A stretch of 64,000 nt of DNA, from positions 2,091,001 through 2,155,000 of the forward strand of contig NZ_CP150096.1 in the NCBI RefSeq assembly GCF_038396765.1. Reading direction: 5' to 3'. The position numbers and the translations under genes were made by a program. Below, piece after piece: positions 41,791-51,367 of the stretch (position 1 is the first letter of the stretch; each line of letters opens with the position of its first letter). A model generated the notes under the pieces. The model searched no databases. It saw nothing but the letters and a program-made list of their open reading frames with translations, and had not been told where the DNA came from. This DNA is from Chitinophaga caseinilytica (GTDB taxonomy: Bacteria > Bacteroidota > Bacteroidia > Chitinophagales > Chitinophagaceae).

Positions 41791-43116
41791 ATGCGCACAC
41801 GTTATTTGATCCTTCTCCTGCTGCTTGCCTGCCAGGCAGCTTCCGCACAAATATTCAAGTTCGGGGACCGGGTGGTCTTTTCCGGCAACAGCATCACCCA
41901 CAACGGCGATTACTGGCACAATGTGGCCCTGTACCACGCCACCCGGTTCCCTTCCACACAGGTCCGGTTTTTTAACGGAGGGATCAGCGGCGACGTGGCT
42001 TCGGGCATGATCCGCCGGTTGAACGACGATATCCTTATCCACAAACCCACGCATGTGGTAGTGATGATCGGGATGAACGACGTGAACCGCCCCTTGTACG
42101 ACGCCCGCAGGAAAGACGAGCCCGGCATCCGCCAGAAACAGCTCGACGCCATCAGCGCCTATAAAAGAAATGTGGACAGCCTCGTGACGCTGCTCCTCGC
42201 TGCAAAAGTGAAAGTGATCCTGCAAACGCCTTCCATTTACGATCAAACTTCGAAAATGGCCGGCAACAATCTTTTTGGCGTGAACGACGCGCTGAAGGAA
42301 TGCGGCGAATTCATCAAAATCCTCGGAAAAAAACACAATATCCCCGTCGTCGATTACTGGACGATGATGGTGGAATCGAACAAACTCGCGCAGGCCACAG
42401 ATTCCACCGCCACGATCGTGAGTAAGGACCGCGTGCATCCCGCCGGGCCGGGACATCTGCTCATGGGGCTGGAATGGCTGAAGGCGATGAAGGCGGAACC
42501 CTTCGTTTCGTACATGGTCATCGATCAAACCACCGAAAAAAGCCAGGCGAAAAGCAAATTCTGCAAGATCAGCGGATTGAAGCGCGGTGAAAGCGAAATT
42601 TCGTTCACCATGCTGGAAAATGCGCTGCCGTTCCCGCTCCGCGAAGACCAGAAGCCCGCGCAGCTCATCACCGACGTGCTCACCCAGATCAGCCGTGAAA
42701 TGCTGTTCGTCCATTACCTCGAGCCGGGCGACTACACCTTATATATCGATGATGAAAAAATCGGGACCTGGTTTTCCGGGGAACTGGAAAGGGGCTTAAA
42801 CCTCGGGCTGTACGAAAACACGCCGCAATACAAGCAGGCGCAGGAGATACAAAAACATCTGGCCGAAGCCTGGAAGCTCGAAAAGCAGCTCCGTGACATC
42901 CGGCTCGTGGAACACCGTTTCATGAAGGAGCTGGAAGCATATACCGCGAACCCCGCCGCATCCGGGCTGGATTCCGCCAATATCAAAAGGTCGATGGCCT
43001 ACCAGCAAAGCAAACCCCGGGAATCCGAGATCCGCGCGGCATTCGAGCGTGCATCATTGGTACCGGCGGCATTGCGGACGCCGGTGGCGCACCAGTTCAG
43101 GCTCGTGAAGCAGTAG
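41791..43116 (+). CDS. Exported SGNH/GDSL-family hydrolase
   Basis: 441 residues from the ATG at 41791 (signal peptide about 1-20). SGNH blocks: FSGNSIT (S34 nucleophile), GGISGDVASGM, GMNDV and DRVHPAGPGH (D213, H216). Residues about 250-441 add an extension that is partly beta and partly helical and not part of the esterase fold. Such proteins deacetylate or de-esterify polysaccharides in the periplasm. It follows the hydrolase gene by 50 nt with no terminator between them, so it could be read from the same transcript. The substrate is unknown. Confidence 0.87.
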   Translation: MRTRYLILLLLLACQAASAQIFKFGDRVVFSGNSITHNGDYWHNVALYHATRFPSTQVRFFNGGISGDVASGMIRRLNDDILIHKPTHVVVMIGMNDVNRPLYDARRKDEPGIRQKQLDAISAYKRNVDSLVTLLLAAKVKVILQTPSIYDQTSKMAGNNLFGVNDALKECGEFIKILGKKHNIPVVDYWTMMVESNKLAQATDSTATIVSKDRVHPAGPGHLLMGLEWLKAMKAEPFVSYMVIDQTTEKSQAKSKFCKISGLKRGESEISFTMLENALPFPLREDQKPAQLITDVLTQISREMLFVHYLEPGDYTLYIDDEKIGTWFSGELERGLNLGLYENTPQYKQAQEIQKHLAEAWKLEKQLRDIRLVEHRFMKELEAYTANPAASGLDSANIKRSMAYQQSKPRESEIRAAFERASLVPAALRTPVAHQFRLVKQ

Positions 43117-43126
43117 GGGAGCTCCC

Positions 43127-43576
43127 TTACTCCTTCGCGTCGTTCACTTCCACCCAATACCCGTCGGGGTCCTGGAGGTAGATTTGCTGCACGCCGTCTA
43201 CCCGTTTGGTGACTTTCCCTTTTTCGCCGGCCCAGTTGATGAACGGGATGCCGGCTTTCGCCAGTTTTTCGATGAAGCTTTCTACCGAAGGCACACTGAA
43301 GCAGATGTGCGAGTTGCGGTCGCCCGTATGCGGCCCGGTTGCCCCGGCGATGAGGTGCAAATGACTTTTCGGGCCTACCGAGAACCAGGTGTGCTTGCCG
43401 TCGTGGAACGGTTCGGGGATGGTGTCGAGGCCTACGAGGTCGCGGTAGAAAACCGTCGCCTTCTCCAGGTCCTGGACATACAGCGCGAGGTGGTTGAGGG
43501 TGGCTTTCGTTCTTTGCTGGGCCGAAACAGCCGTAGCGGAAACAGCCAGCAGGCAGGTCAGGATCGCTTTTTTCAT
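43127..43576 (-). CDS. Exported VOC (glyoxalase/bleomycin-resistance-like) protein
   Basis: 149 residues from the ATG at 43576, giving a signal peptide of about 20 residues. Two beta-alpha-beta-beta-beta modules carry VOC-type residues (LNHLALYVQDLEKATVFYRD, SHICFSVPSVESFIEKL, IYLQDPDGYWVEVND), with histidine and glutamate metal candidates. Exported VOC proteins occur widely in Bacteroidota without assigned function. It is convergent with the SGNH gene, 10 nt apart. Confidence 0.85.
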   Translation of the reverse strand: MKKAILTCLLAVSATAVSAQQRTKATLNHLALYVQDLEKATVFYRDLVGLDTIPEPFHDGKHTWFSVGPKSHLHLIAGATGPHTGDRNSHICFSVPSVESFIEKLAKAGIPFINWAGEKGKVTKRVDGVQQIYLQDPDGYWVEVNDAKE

Positions 43577-43672
43577 AACGGAAGACAAGATAAAAAATTC
43601 TGCGGCACGGGAGTTGTAATACTACTGCTGTCCATTTTCCCATATCCATCCTTCCACCCAAAAAATTTGGTT

Positions 43673-44362
43673 ATGAGAAATCTGCTGACACTGTGCACCG
43701 TCCTGTTCCTGTTTGCTTCCTGTAGCCGGAACAAAGACGACGATAATCCGCTCCCCGTGGCCGCTGCGATGGTTTACCAGGCGTCCGCCCGCACCACTTC
43801 CGCTGATATGTACCTGGAACCCAATAAGTTGAACAATTCAGCGATGCCTTATGGCTCTACCGTCGGGTATTTTGACGCCATTCCCGGCAACCGGATGTTC
43901 CGTGTGAACCGCAACGGAACGGGCGAAACCCTCCTCCGGGAAAACATCCAGTTTGGCGTAAACCGCCGCTACAGTATCTTTTTTGCCGACCAATCCACCA
44001 GCTTCGTGAAATTCGTGGTGGAAGACGATTTCCCCAACGCCCAGGCGGGCAAGGCCTTCATCCGTTTCTTCCATCTCGCCAACGGGCTGGCTGCCGTTGA
44101 CGTGAATTACCTGGTGGGGTCGGCGTATCAGCCCATTTTCCCCAACCGGCCGTTCGAAACCCAGGCCACGGCCGAGAATTACGACAATTTTATTCCCATA
44201 GACGCCGGCTCGCATTCTTTCCAGGTGCGGCTGAGCCCCGGAGGCGTGGTGCAGTTGACGCAGGCCAACGTGCAACTGGCGGAAGGAAAGGCATATACCC
44301 TGTTCATTTCCGGCGACGTGCCCACCCACCCCGTTACCCTGAAGGTGGTGACCAACCGGTAG
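43673..44362 (+). CDS. DUF4397-type lipoprotein
   Basis: 229 residues from the ATG at 43673. The lipoprotein signal ends at Cys17, followed by RNKDDD, an acidic stretch consistent with surface export. The beta-rich body includes AFIRFFHLANGLAAVDVNYL and GSHSFQVRL and resembles DUF4397 domains. Function unknown. It is a single-gene unit, and a longer upstream in-frame extension is antisense to the VOC gene and not real. Confidence 0.78.
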   Translation: MRNLLTLCTVLFLFASCSRNKDDDNPLPVAAAMVYQASARTTSADMYLEPNKLNNSAMPYGSTVGYFDAIPGNRMFRVNRNGTGETLLRENIQFGVNRRYSIFFADQSTSFVKFVVEDDFPNAQAGKAFIRFFHLANGLAAVDVNYLVGSAYQPIFPNRPFETQATAENYDNFIPIDAGSHSFQVRLSPGGVVQLTQANVQLAEGKAYTLFISGDVPTHPVTLKVVTNR

Positions 44363-44386
44363 ATTTTTGATCCATCGCCCCCCAAT

Positions 44387-44418
44387 ACCGGCTGCCGGCT
44401 TGTCTGGTGGCCGGTTTT
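44387..44418 (+). terminator. Weak terminator-like hairpin after the DUF4397 gene
   Basis: ACCGGC / GCCGGT stem with a 17-nt loop followed by TTTT. Confidence 0.4.
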
Positions 44419-44475
44419 CGTTGTACGTTACCTCCATGCGGCCGTTTTTTCCTTCGCCTCCTGCTTTTTTGTACC

Positions 44476-44483
44476 TATTTTTG
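44476..44483 (+). promoter_or_regulatory. -7 promoter element of the FMN reductase gene
   Basis: TATTTTTG matches TAnnTTTG, 28 nt before the ATG. There is no well-spaced -33 element. Confidence 0.4.
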
Positions 44484-44511
44484 CGGCGTTGATGTTCGAA
44501 CTGCATATCTC

Positions 44512-45069
44512 ATGAGTACCAACGTACATATTGCGGGTCTTTCCGGCAGCCTCCGGAAAGGCTCTTACAACACGGCGCTGTTACGCGCCGCCCTGGCCAA
44601 TCTCCCGTCGGGGATGACTTCCGAGATCGTTACATTTGATGAAGTTCCGTTATATAATTCCGACCTGGACACGGGCGAGCGGCCGCCTTCGGTGGTGGCG
44701 ATGCGCGAGGCTTTGGCGCGGGCGGATGCTTATCTGATCGTATCTCCCGAATACAATTATTCCATTCCCGGTGGATTGAAGAACGCGATCGACTGGGCCA
44801 GCCGTGGTACCGACGCGCCCCTGATGCACAAACCCGTGGCCCTCATGGGCGCTACGCCGGGCATGTGGGGAACGGTGCGGATGCAGCTGGCTTTCAAGCC
44901 CGTTTTCCAGTTTCTGGACATGAAGCAGATCGCCAAGCCGGAAGTTTTGGTGGCGCAGGCGCCTTCCAAATTCGACGAAAACGGCAACCTGACAGACGAG
45001 AAGGTGAAGGAACTGGCGCACCGCGCGCTGGAAGCCCTCCGCGATCTCACGTTGCAACTCCGCAAATAA
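44512..45069 (+). CDS. NAD(P)H-dependent FMN reductase
   Basis: 185 residues from the ATG at 44512, with a flavodoxin-like fold. The FMN-phosphate loop is GLSGSLRKGSYNTAL, and the flavin/NAD region is VSPEYNYSIPGGLKNAIDWA. It resembles ChrR/YieF/azoreductase-type enzymes that reduce quinones, chromate or azo compounds. It lies 52 nt upstream of gnd, and an NADPH-producing pathway downstream would feed it. A weak GGGGC/GCCCC hairpin lies between them, so cotranscription is uncertain. Confidence 0.9.
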   Translation: MSTNVHIAGLSGSLRKGSYNTALLRAALANLPSGMTSEIVTFDEVPLYNSDLDTGERPPSVVAMREALARADAYLIVSPEYNYSIPGGLKNAIDWASRGTDAPLMHKPVALMGATPGMWGTVRMQLAFKPVFQFLDMKQIAKPEVLVAQAPSKFDENGNLTDEKVKELAHRALEALRDLTLQLRK

Positions 45070-45121
45070 TTAATGGGGGCAATTGGCTAAATTCGCCCCT
45101 TCAATACAGATAACTGAATAT

Positions 45122-46537
45122 ATGTCAAACAGCTTGTATGAATTCGGCATGATCGGCCTGGGCGTAATGGGGCGTAACCTGTTGCTCAACATGGCAGACC
45201 ATGGTTTTGCCGTGATCGGCTTCGACAAGGACACGGAGAAGGCCAAAGCCCTCGAAACCTCCGCCACCGCCGGCACCCGCGTGAAAGGGGTGGTATCTCT
45301 GGAAGAAATGGTGGGCCAGCTCCAGCGCCCCCGCAGGATCATGATGCTCGTGCCCGCCGGCAAGCCGGTAGACGATGTGCTCGAATCCCTGCGCCCGCTG
45401 CTGGAACCGGGAGACATCGTGATCGACGGCGGCAACTCCCACTTCACAGACACCCTTCGCCGGGTAGACGGTATGAAGGCGGCAGGATTTCATTTCATGG
45501 GCGTAGGCGTTTCCGGCGGTGAGCAGGGCGCACGCACCGGCCCGAGCATCATGCCCGGTGGCGACCAGGAAGCCTACAGCCATGTGAAACCCATGCTGGA
45601 AGCCATCGCCGCCAAAGTGAACGGGGAGCCCTGCGTGGCTTACCTGGGCAAGGGCGCCGCCGGCCATTACGTGAAAATGGTCCACAACGGCATCGAATAC
45701 GCCATCATGCAGCTCATCAGCGAAAGCTACCGGATGCTCCAGGCCGCCGGTCTCAATAACGACCAGCTTCACCAGGTATATAAATCCTGGAACGAAGGGG
45801 AGCTCCAATCTTTCCTCATCGAAATCACCGCCGATATTTTCCTGCAGGACGATGACAAGTCGGGCAAACGCCTCATCGACGTCATCCTCGACAAAGCCGG
45901 CTCCAAAGGCACCGGCAAATGGACGTCCCAGGAAGCGATGGACCTCGCCGTGCCGGTAACCATCATCGATACGGCCGTTTCCATGCGCAGCATTTCCGCT
46001 TATAAAGACGAAAGGGTGGATGCTTCGAAGGTGTACGCCGAGCCGAAGCTGCCCGTTTCCGCCGAAACCAAACTGTTCATCGACCAGGTGAAAGACGCGC
46101 TCCAGTTCGCCACCGTGATGTGCTACGCACAGGGCATGGCCATGCTGCACACCGCATCTTCGGCGCACAACATGGATATCCCGCTGGCCGAAGCCGTTAA
46201 GGTTTGGCGCGGCGGATGCATCATCCGTTCCCTGCTGCTGGGCACTTTCTACGAGGCGCTCAAATCCGCCCCCGAAGTTCCCAACCTGTTATTGAACAAA
46301 GCAGTGGCCGAAATTGTCAAATCGAAGGAACATAACATGCGCGCCGTGATCGTGCAGGCCGCACAGGCGGGTCTGCCGGCCGCGGGATTCATGGCGGCCC
46401 TGTCGTATTTCGACGCGTACCGTTGTGAGACCATGCCCACCAACCTGGTGCAGGCACAACGCGATTACTTCGGCGCACATACTTACCAGCGTATAGACAT
46501 GCCAGGCAGTTTTCACACCAACTGGCAACACCATTAA
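45122..46537 (+). CDS. gnd: 6-Phosphogluconate dehydrogenase, decarboxylating
   Basis: 471 residues from the ATG at 45122. The N-terminal Rossmann fingerprint is GLGVMGRNLLLNMADHG; VSGGEQGARTGPSIMPGG and KMVHNGIEYAIMQL (catalytic K185) follow. The C-terminal helical domain is full length. It oxidises 6-phosphogluconate to ribulose 5-phosphate and CO2 with NADP+. It is followed at 15 nt by zwf, and zwf at 3 nt by pgl, so all three enzymes of the oxidative pentose phosphate branch are cotranscribed. Confidence 0.97.
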   Translation: MSNSLYEFGMIGLGVMGRNLLLNMADHGFAVIGFDKDTEKAKALETSATAGTRVKGVVSLEEMVGQLQRPRRIMMLVPAGKPVDDVLESLRPLLEPGDIVIDGGNSHFTDTLRRVDGMKAAGFHFMGVGVSGGEQGARTGPSIMPGGDQEAYSHVKPMLEAIAAKVNGEPCVAYLGKGAAGHYVKMVHNGIEYAIMQLISESYRMLQAAGLNNDQLHQVYKSWNEGELQSFLIEITADIFLQDDDKSGKRLIDVILDKAGSKGTGKWTSQEAMDLAVPVTIIDTAVSMRSISAYKDERVDASKVYAEPKLPVSAETKLFIDQVKDALQFATVMCYAQGMAMLHTASSAHNMDIPLAEAVKVWRGGCIIRSLLLGTFYEALKSAPEVPNLLLNKAVAEIVKSKEHNMRAVIVQAAQAGLPAAGFMAALSYFDAYRCETMPTNLVQAQRDYFGAHTYQRIDMPGSFHTNWQHH

Positions 46538-46552
46538 TATTTTACTTTTTTT

Positions 46553-48061
46553 ATGCAACAACATAAGCGCCCACCTGCTTCCATCCTTTTCATTTTCGGC
46601 GGCAGCGGCGACCTGAACTACCGGAAACTGACCCCCGCGCTCTACAACCTCTTCCTCGATGAGTGGATGCCGGACCAGTTCGCCATCGTAGGCATCGGCC
46701 GTACGGAGTACTCCGATGAGAAATACCGTGGCCACCTCCAGGAAGGGCTCGACAAGTTTTCCCGCCGCAAAGCGGAAACCGACAGCCATTACCAGGAATT
46801 CTTCCAGCATGTGAATTACCTGCAGCTCGACGCTGGCGACATCGCCTCGTACCAGCGCATCGCTGATTACGTGTGCAAAAAGGAAGAAGAATGGGGCGTT
46901 CATCCCAACGTGATCTTCTACCTCGCCGTAGCGCCCCAGCTGGTGCCGTCTATCGCGCAGGAACTGGGCACGCTGAACCTCTGCAAGGAGAAAAATACCA
47001 CCCGCATCGTGATCGAAAAACCCTTCGGCCACGATCTCGAAAGCGCACATGAACTGAACGATCTGCTGACCGGCCTCTTCGCCGAAGAGCAGATCTTCCG
47101 TATCGACCATTACCTCGGTAAGGAAACCGTGCAGAACATCCTGGCGCTCCGCTTCGCCAACGCGCTCTTCGAACCGGTCTGGAACCGCCATTACATCGAC
47201 CACATCCAGATCACCGCCGCCGAAAGCGTAGGCCTGGAAGGCCGCGGCGGATATTACGAACATTCCGGCGCCCTGCGCGACATGGTCCAGAACCACATCC
47301 TGCAACTCATGTGCATGGTGGCCATGGAAGCCCCCGTTTCCTTCGACGCCAACGAGATCCGCAATAAAAAAGTGGACGTGCTCAACGCCATCCGCCCTCT
47401 CAAAAAGGAAGACGTGCACGAATACGCCGTTCGCGGCCAATATGGTGCCGGCTGGATGAAAGGCAAGCAGGTGACGGGCTACCGCGAAGAAAAAGGCGTG
47501 AACCCGCAATCGCCCACCGAAACCTATGCCGCGGTGAAGTTCTTCATCGACAACTGGCGCTGGCAGGGCGTGCCGTTCTACGTGCGCACCGGCAAGCTCA
47601 TGCACCAGAAATCGACCCACATCACCATCCAGTTCAAAGACGCGCCCACCTTCGCGTTCCCGTCTGAAGCGGCCGAATCCTGGCGCAGCAACCGGCTGAC
47701 GATCAGCATCCAGCCCGAAATGGACATCCGCATCCGCTTCCAGGCCAAGCGCCCGGGGCAGACGATGAGCCTCGACCCGGTGAACATGACCTTTACGTAC
47801 GACAACAGCGACGATCATACGCCCGAGGCTTATGAAACCCTCCTGCTCGACGTGATGGAAGGAGACGCCACGCTCTTCATGCGCGCAGACCAGGTAGAAT
47901 CTGCCTGGAAAGTGATCATGCCCATCCTGGAAACCTGGGAAAACCGCCACCCCGTCGATTTCCCGAACTACGTTCCGGATTCCTGGGGCCCCGAAGACGC
48001 CGATGCCCTCATCGCCCGCGACGGTCACGCCTGGATCAATCTGCCACCGGAAAAAAAGTAA
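46553..48061 (+). CDS. zwf: Glucose-6-phosphate 1-dehydrogenase
   Basis: 502 residues. The nucleotide-binding motif is FGGSGDLNYRKLTPALYNLF, and the active-site signature RIDHYLGKE has H186. The substrate-binding lysine of FRIEKPFG type appears as RIVIEKPFGHD. It oxidises glucose 6-phosphate to 6-phosphogluconolactone, producing NADPH. It is the middle gene of gnd-zwf-pgl. Confidence 0.97.
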   Translation: MQQHKRPPASILFIFGGSGDLNYRKLTPALYNLFLDEWMPDQFAIVGIGRTEYSDEKYRGHLQEGLDKFSRRKAETDSHYQEFFQHVNYLQLDAGDIASYQRIADYVCKKEEEWGVHPNVIFYLAVAPQLVPSIAQELGTLNLCKEKNTTRIVIEKPFGHDLESAHELNDLLTGLFAEEQIFRIDHYLGKETVQNILALRFANALFEPVWNRHYIDHIQITAAESVGLEGRGGYYEHSGALRDMVQNHILQLMCMVAMEAPVSFDANEIRNKKVDVLNAIRPLKKEDVHEYAVRGQYGAGWMKGKQVTGYREEKGVNPQSPTETYAAVKFFIDNWRWQGVPFYVRTGKLMHQKSTHITIQFKDAPTFAFPSEAAESWRSNRLTISIQPEMDIRIRFQAKRPGQTMSLDPVNMTFTYDNSDDHTPEAYETLLLDVMEGDATLFMRADQVESAWKVIMPILETWENRHPVDFPNYVPDSWGPEDADALIARDGHAWINLPPEKK

Positions 48062-48064
48062 AGC

Positions 48065-48790
48065 ATGGAATTACACATCGCCAATAGCCCGCAGCAACTG
48101 AGCGAAAACCTGGCCGCGTTCATCACGCAGCATATCCAGGAAACACTGCAGAAACAGGAGATCTATACCTTCGCGCTTTCCGGCGGCAACACGCCGAAAG
48201 CCCTCTACGCCCTGCTCGCCAAAGAACCGTACATCAACATGATCGAATGGCGGCGGGTACATTTCTTCTGGGGCGACGAGCGCGCCGTTCCTTTCGAAGA
48301 CGCCCGCAACAACGCCCGCATGGCGTACGACGTGCTCCTCGATAAAGTAGGCGCCCTTCCCGAAAACATCCACGTGATGCGGACAGACATCGAGCCCGAA
48401 GCTTCCGCGAAGGCATACGAAAAAACACTGCACGAATATTTCGACGGAAAAGAAAACACCTTCGACCTGGTGCTCCTCGGTATGGGCGACGATGGGCATA
48501 CGCTCTCGCTCTTCCCCGGCCTGCCCATCGTCCACGAAAAGAAAGCCTGGGTGAAAGCCTTCTGGCTCGAAGCGCAGGACATGTACCGCATCACCCTCAC
48601 CGCGCCCGTTACCAACCTCGCGGCCTGCGTGGTATTCATGGCTACCGGCGAAGGAAAGGCGCTGACGCTCAAAAGCGTCATCGACGGCGATCCCGATCCC
48701 GACAAATATCCTTCCCAGCTCATCCGTCCCGAAAACGGCCAGTTGCACTGGTTCGTTGACGAAGCAGCAGCAGGGGCCCTTCAGATATAA
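48065..48790 (+). CDS. pgl: 6-Phosphogluconolactonase
   Basis: 241 residues of the DevB/NagB-like family. Signature phrases are FALSGGNTPKALYALL, VHFFWGDERAVPFEDARNN and LGMGDDGHTLSLFPG. It hydrolyses 6-phosphogluconolactone to 6-phosphogluconate. It starts 3 nt after the zwf stop, so translation is probably coupled. Confidence 0.95.
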   Translation: MELHIANSPQQLSENLAAFITQHIQETLQKQEIYTFALSGGNTPKALYALLAKEPYINMIEWRRVHFFWGDERAVPFEDARNNARMAYDVLLDKVGALPENIHVMRTDIEPEASAKAYEKTLHEYFDGKENTFDLVLLGMGDDGHTLSLFPGLPIVHEKKAWVKAFWLEAQDMYRITLTAPVTNLAACVVFMATGEGKALTLKSVIDGDPDPDKYPSQLIRPENGQLHWFVDEAAAGALQI

Positions 48791-48868
48791 GGATACCTTA
48801 CGATTGCGAATGTGCATTGGAGTTGATTAAAATCTTAACTTCAGTGCACATTTGTAATTTTTACCCGA

Positions 48869-49483
48869 TTGAAAATTCTGATCCTGTTCGCCCATCCGGC
48901 ATTCGAACGGTCGCGCGTGCATGCGCGGCTCATCAAGGCAGTGCGTACGCTGCCGGGTATCACCCTGCGCGATCTTTACGAAGAATATCCAGACTTTGAT
49001 GTGCTGCCCAAACTGGAGCAGCCCCTGCTCGAACAATTCGATCTCGTCATCCTCCAGCACCCGTTTTACTGGTATAGCGGCCCGGCGCTGCTGAAACAGT
49101 GGATGGACCTGGTGCTGGAACATGGCTGGGCATACGGGAAAGACGGCACGGCCCTGAAAGGGAAATACCTCATGCAGGTGATCTCCACCGGCGGCAATGC
49201 GCATGCCTATTCTCCCGAAGGCCACCACGGCCACGCGGTGTATGATTTCCTGTTGCCTTTCCGGCAAACGGCCGCGCTCTGCCACATGGAATACCTGCCG
49301 CCATACGTGGTGCCCGGCTCCGCCCATATCGACGAGGCGGAGCTCGGAAGGTATGCAGACGGCTACGTTCAGCTGCTGCAAAGTCTTTCCGCCGGCACCG
49401 CCGATCTGAAAGCCCTCCTGCGCGAGGCCGAAGCCATTGCTCCCGGCGGCATGCCGGGGCAACTGCCGGCGCGTTTCTCCTGA
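48869..49483 (+). CDS. KefF-like NAD(P)H oxidoreductase (K+ efflux ancillary protein)
   Basis: 204 residues with a TTG start at 48869. The N-terminus LILFAHPAFERSRVHARL is the expected flavodoxin-fold start, and no ATG or GTG fits. HPFYWYSGPALLKQWMDLVL and EHGWAYGKDG are the quinone-reductase/KefF signatures. In enteric bacteria, KefF binds and activates KefC during electrophile stress. The antiporter gene 18 nt downstream supports that role here. Confidence 0.9.
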   Translation: MKILILFAHPAFERSRVHARLIKAVRTLPGITLRDLYEEYPDFDVLPKLEQPLLEQFDLVILQHPFYWYSGPALLKQWMDLVLEHGWAYGKDGTALKGKYLMQVISTGGNAHAYSPEGHHGHAVYDFLLPFRQTAALCHMEYLPPYVVPGSAHIDEAELGRYADGYVQLLQSLSAGTADLKALLREAEAIAPGGMPGQLPARFS

Positions 49484-49501
49484 ACCCTGTAAATCCGAAA
49501 T

Positions 49502-51367
49502 ATGTCGAACGAATCGTTTTTCTACCAGGCACTTGTGTATTTGGCGACCATGGTGGTGTTTGTACCGCTGGCCAAAAAGTTGAACCTCGGTTCCGTGTTG
49601 GGATACCTGCTCGGGGGGATCATTATTGGTCCGGCCCTGCTGGGGCTTATCGGCCAGAGCGGGCAAGACCTCATGCATTTCGCGGAGTTCGGGGTGGTGA
49701 TGATGCTGTTTTTGATCGGGATGGAGCTGGAGCCGTCGCTGCTCTGGAAGCTGCGCGCGCCGATCCTCGGGCTGGGCGGGTTGCAGGTGGTGGTAACGGC
49801 ATTCCTGATCGGGGGGCTCGCCATGTTGTGCGGCCTTCCGTGGAACGAAGCGCTCGTTATCGGGATGATCCTTTCCCTTTCCTCCACGGCCATCGTGCTG
49901 CAGATATTGACCGAAAAGGGACAGATGGGCTCCGCCGCAGGGCAGAGCGCCTTTTCCGTGCTGCTGTTCCAGGATATCGCCGTGATCCCCATGCTGGCGA
50001 TCTTCCCGCTGCTGGCGCCTGCCGGCACTACGGTGGCGGCGGAAGAAAGCGGCTCGCTCATCGCCAACCAGCCGGCCTGGGTCAAAACGATCGTTGTGCT
50101 GGGCGCGGTGTTTGGACTGGTGATCGGTGGACGGTACGTTGTGAAGCCGGTGCTCCACATCGTGGCGCGCACCCGCCTGCGGGAACTTTTCACGGCCTCC
50201 GCGCTGCTGCTAGTAGTCGCGATCGCCGTGCTGATGACGTTGGTAGGGCTGAGCCCGGCGCTGGGCGCATTTCTCGGCGGGGTACTGCTCGCCAACAGCG
50301 AATACCGCCACGAGCTGGAAAGCGATATCGAACCGTTCAAGGGATTGCTGCTGGGATTGTTTTTCATCGGCGTCGGCGCTACGATCAATTTTGGATTGAT
50401 CGAGCAGTCGCCGTGGATCGTTGCCGGGTTGGTAGTGGGCATCATGATCGTGAAATTCCTCGTGCTGGCGGCCCTCGGCAAACTCTTCCGCCTCAGCCGC
50501 GACCAGAATTTACTTTTCTCATTCGCGCTGCCGCAGGTGGGCGAATTCGCTTTCGTACTGTTCTCCTTTTCCGCCGGCGCCAAGCTGCTGCCGCAGCAAT
50601 TGGTGGATATGATGATGGCCGTGGTGGCGATTTCCATGGCGCTCACGCCGCTGGTGATGCTGGCTTTCGAGAAATTCATTCAACCGCGGTTCAGCAATGC
50701 TTCGGATGAAGAAGAGCGCGAGGCCGACAGTATCGACGAGCGCCACGCCGTGATCATCGCCGGGTTCGATCATTTCGGTACGGTGATAGGGCGCTTCCTG
50801 CGTGCCAGTGGCGTGCCGGCAACGGTGCTCGATCTCGATTCCGACCGCGTAGACCTCCTGCGGCGGATGGGGCTGAAAGTGCATTACGGAGACGCGTCGA
50901 GGTTCGAGCTGCTGAAATCCGCCGGGGCGGAACAGGCCGCCATCATCGTGATCGCCATGGCCACGCCGGAAAAGAACCTGGAAGTGGTGGAGGCCGTCAA
51001 GAAACATTTCCCGCACCTGCGCATGCTCGTGCGCGCGGTCGACAATGCCGACGCATTCGAACTGATGAACGCAGGCGTGCTCAATATTTACCGCGAAACC
51101 ATCGATACCTCGCTGCGCCTGGGAACGGACGTGCTGAAGTTACTGGGCCGCAGGGCCTACCAGTCGCAGCGCGCCGCCAGGATGTTCCGCCGGTTCGACG
51201 AAAAATCCCTCAAAGGCCTTTCCGCCTTCCGCGACGACAAGCAATACGTCAATGCCGCGAAGGAAAGAATAGAAGAATTACAGAAAATGATACAGGCGGA
51301 TGCCTATACCAACATGATGATCCGGGACACGGGATGGGAGCGCGACAATGCGGAAGAACGGAATTAA
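49502..51367 (+). CDS. KefB/KefC-type glutathione-gated-like K+/H+ antiporter (CPA2)
   Basis: 621 residues. About twelve transmembrane helices make up the Na+/H+ exchanger domain (residues about 5-385), with GSVLGYLLGGIIIGPALLG and SSTAIVLQILTEKGQ. The cytosolic TrkA-N/RCK domain follows (about 405-530, VIIAGFDHFGTVIGRFLRA). It has a C-terminal tail of about 70 residues. It exports K+ in exchange for H+ under electrophile stress. Its last 4 nt overlap the end of the convergent RND pump gene. Confidence 0.94.
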   Translation: MSNESFFYQALVYLATMVVFVPLAKKLNLGSVLGYLLGGIIIGPALLGLIGQSGQDLMHFAEFGVVMMLFLIGMELEPSLLWKLRAPILGLGGLQVVVTAFLIGGLAMLCGLPWNEALVIGMILSLSSTAIVLQILTEKGQMGSAAGQSAFSVLLFQDIAVIPMLAIFPLLAPAGTTVAAEESGSLIANQPAWVKTIVVLGAVFGLVIGGRYVVKPVLHIVARTRLRELFTASALLLVVAIAVLMTLVGLSPALGAFLGGVLLANSEYRHELESDIEPFKGLLLGLFFIGVGATINFGLIEQSPWIVAGLVVGIMIVKFLVLAALGKLFRLSRDQNLLFSFALPQVGEFAFVLFSFSAGAKLLPQQLVDMMMAVVAISMALTPLVMLAFEKFIQPRFSNASDEEEREADSIDERHAVIIAGFDHFGTVIGRFLRASGVPATVLDLDSDRVDLLRRMGLKVHYGDASRFELLKSAGAEQAAIIVIAMATPEKNLEVVEAVKKHFPHLRMLVRAVDNADAFELMNAGVLNIYRETIDTSLRLGTDVLKLLGRRAYQSQRAARMFRRFDEKSLKGLSAFRDDKQYVNAAKERIEELQKMIQADAYTNMMIRDTGWERDNAEERN

